Origin: RGIG4608 sp045637205 | GTDB lineage: Bacteria > Bacillota > Clostridia > Oscillospirales > CAG-272 | Direction: 5' to 3' | Assembly: GCA_045637205.1 (NCBI GenBank) | Contig: JAZTYY010000034.1 | Coordinates: 1 to 6,635, forward strand | Length of the DNA: 6,635 nucleotides | Part shown: one piece after another, positions 6,266 to 6,635 of the stretch | How the letters are laid out: the number at the start of each line of letters is the position of its first letter | How positions within the stretch are numbered: position 1 is the stretch's first letter | Notes under the pieces: generated by a model | What the model saw: the letters and a program-made list of their open reading frames with translations, nothing else | The model's database searches: none | Told to the model about the DNA's origin: nothing | Position numbers and translations under genes: made by a program

Positions 6266-6294
6266 ATTATATCATATTGTTAAGGTTTTGTCAA
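6266..6294 (-). promoter_or_regulatory. Perfect-consensus sigma-A promoter of the SDR gene
   Basis: On the - strand: TTGACA (-35, 6289-6294), a 17-base spacer, and TATAAT (-10, 6266-6271), preceded by TGA as an extended -10. All twelve consensus bases and the spacing are ideal. The predicted leader is about 40 bases. Confidence 0.9.
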
Positions 6295-6359
6295 GGTGTA
6301 TTTTTTGTTGCTTAAATTGGGGTTTATCGGGATGTTTAAAAGTTAGTTTGCCTATGAAG

Positions 6360-6383
6360 CGGACGCACACAGTGCGCCCCTAC
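6360..6383 (+). repeat. Left arm of a 24-bp perfect inverted repeat
   Basis: This arm starts CGGACGCACAC and ends GCGCCCCTAC. It is complementary without mismatch to 6468-6491. Internally it can fold as CGCAC-ACA-GTGCG. The match stops exactly at 24 bases on both sides. Confidence 0.85.
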
Positions 6384-6413
6384 AAAGACATTACTAATTT
6401 TATAGTCATATAA

Positions 6414-6439
6414 TAGCCATATTGTAAACGAAATGGCTA
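6414..6439. repeat. TAGCCAT/ATGGCTA stem-loop in copy A
   Basis: TAGCCAT (6414-6420) and ATGGCTA (6433-6439) enclose 12 bases. The same stem with the same loop length but a different loop sequence recurs in copy B, which suggests the pairing itself is conserved. Confidence 0.65.
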
Positions 6440-6467
6440 CTAATTTGCGATATTTTACGCACAAACC

Positions 6468-6491
6468 GTAGGGGCGCACTGTGTGCGTCCG
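6468..6491 (-). repeat. Right arm of the 24-bp perfect inverted repeat
   Basis: This is the exact reverse complement of 6360-6383, beginning GTAGGGGCGC and ending GTGCGTCCG. With the left arm it bounds a 132-bp element (6360-6491) that contains no gene. The size and terminal repeats recall a small non-autonomous element, but no target-site duplication is evident, so mobility is not shown. Confidence 0.85.
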
Positions 6492-6496
6492 TGTGA

Positions 6497-6629
6497 TAAA
6501 TTGGGATTTATAGGGGAGTTTGCAAAAGTTAGTTTGCGTTCAAAGCGGACCGTCGAGGACGTCGGTCCCTACAGGGACTGCGCTATTTTTATGGCAAAAT
6601 TGTAGCCATATTACTATCAAAATGGCTAC
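6497..6629. repeat. Intergenic repeat unit, copy B (right side cut by the window end)
   Basis: This is the second copy of the unit at 6313-6440, with the same order of left flank, GC-rich arm (6546-6572), 57-base segment (6573-6629) and stem-loop. Its arm begins CGGAC and ends CCCTAC as in copy A, but the interior differs and is 27 rather than 24 bases. It forms the hairpins GGACCG/CGGTCC (6547-6568) or, as an alternative, GTCCC/GGGAC (6565-6578). A right arm would be expected just beyond the window. Confidence 0.7.
6602..6629. repeat. GTAGCCAT/ATGGCTAC stem-loop in copy B
   Basis: GTAGCCAT (6602-6609) pairs with ATGGCTAC (6622-6629) across a 12-base loop. Here the stem is one base pair longer than in copy A. 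Confidence 0.65.
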
Positions 6630-6635
6630 GAATAC

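Larger units (their letters stand above)
6313..6440. repeat. Intergenic repeat unit, copy A
   Basis: This is the first of two diverged direct copies; its start lies 184 bases before that of copy B. The order is a left flank (6313-6359, starting TAAATTGGG and containing AAAAGTTAGTTTGC), a GC-rich arm (6360-6383), a 57-base segment (6384-6440), and at its end the stem TAGCCAT-N12-ATGGCTA (6414-6439). By hand alignment the flank plus the first bases of the arm match copy B at about 42 of 50 positions with one 2-base gap. The 57-base segment has the same length in both copies and matches at about 39 of 57. No coding potential is seen. It lies upstream of the SDR promoter. Confidence 0.75.

Noticed and set aside
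6360..6491. Insertion sequence
   Set aside because: It is 132 bp with no transposase frame and no visible target-site duplication; it is described only as an inverted-repeat element.
6313..6635. CRISPR array
   Set aside because: There are only two diverged copies about 184 bases apart with no short identical repeats or regular spacers.

Overview
The window looks like a chromosomal segment of a Gram-positive Clostridia-type bacterium (Bacillota), probably a gut or other anaerobic lineage. Four things point that way: strong AGGAGG-type ribosome binding sites, near-consensus sigma-A promoters with TGn extended -10 elements, a DapL-DapF (diaminopimelate aminotransferase pathway) gene pair, and a BspA-type leucine-rich-repeat protein with a zinc ribbon. 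This is inferred from style and gene content; there is no marker gene, so genus and species cannot be named.

Layout. Positions 1-178 hold no convincing gene but several nested inverted repeats. A two-gene operon follows on the + strand: dapF (179-985) and an LL-diaminopimelate aminotransferase, dapL (1009-2178). It ends at a bidirectional terminator (2186-2213). On the - strand lie a 77-residue two-helix membrane protein (2220-2453) with its own promoter and, upstream of it, a 578-residue zinc-ribbon/leucine-rich-repeat protein (2522-4258). A 259-bp divergent intergenic region carries one good promoter for the LRR gene and one for an AraC-family regulator on the + strand (4518-5396). The regulator gene converges on a short-chain dehydrogenase/reductase gene (SDR, - strand, 5451-6218) across a shared terminator (5403-5428). 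The SDR gene has a perfect-consensus promoter (TTGACA-N17-TATAAT) and strongly biased codons. The last 320 bases (6313-6635) have no gene. They hold two diverged copies of one intergenic repeat, each with a GC-rich arm and a TAGCCAT/ATGGCTA stem-loop; the first copy is closed by a perfect 24-bp inverted repeat.

How the genes work together. DapL makes LL-diaminopimelate directly from tetrahydrodipicolinate, and DapF epimerises it to meso-diaminopimelate for lysine and peptidoglycan, so the first operon performs two consecutive steps. The AraC regulator sits divergently to the LRR gene and convergently to the SDR gene. Either could be a target, but the sequence does not settle which. No RNA gene, CRISPR array, transposase or prophage gene was seen. 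No complete novel system can be claimed; the least explained items are the modular repeat at the right end and the apparently cytoplasmic zinc-ribbon LRR protein.
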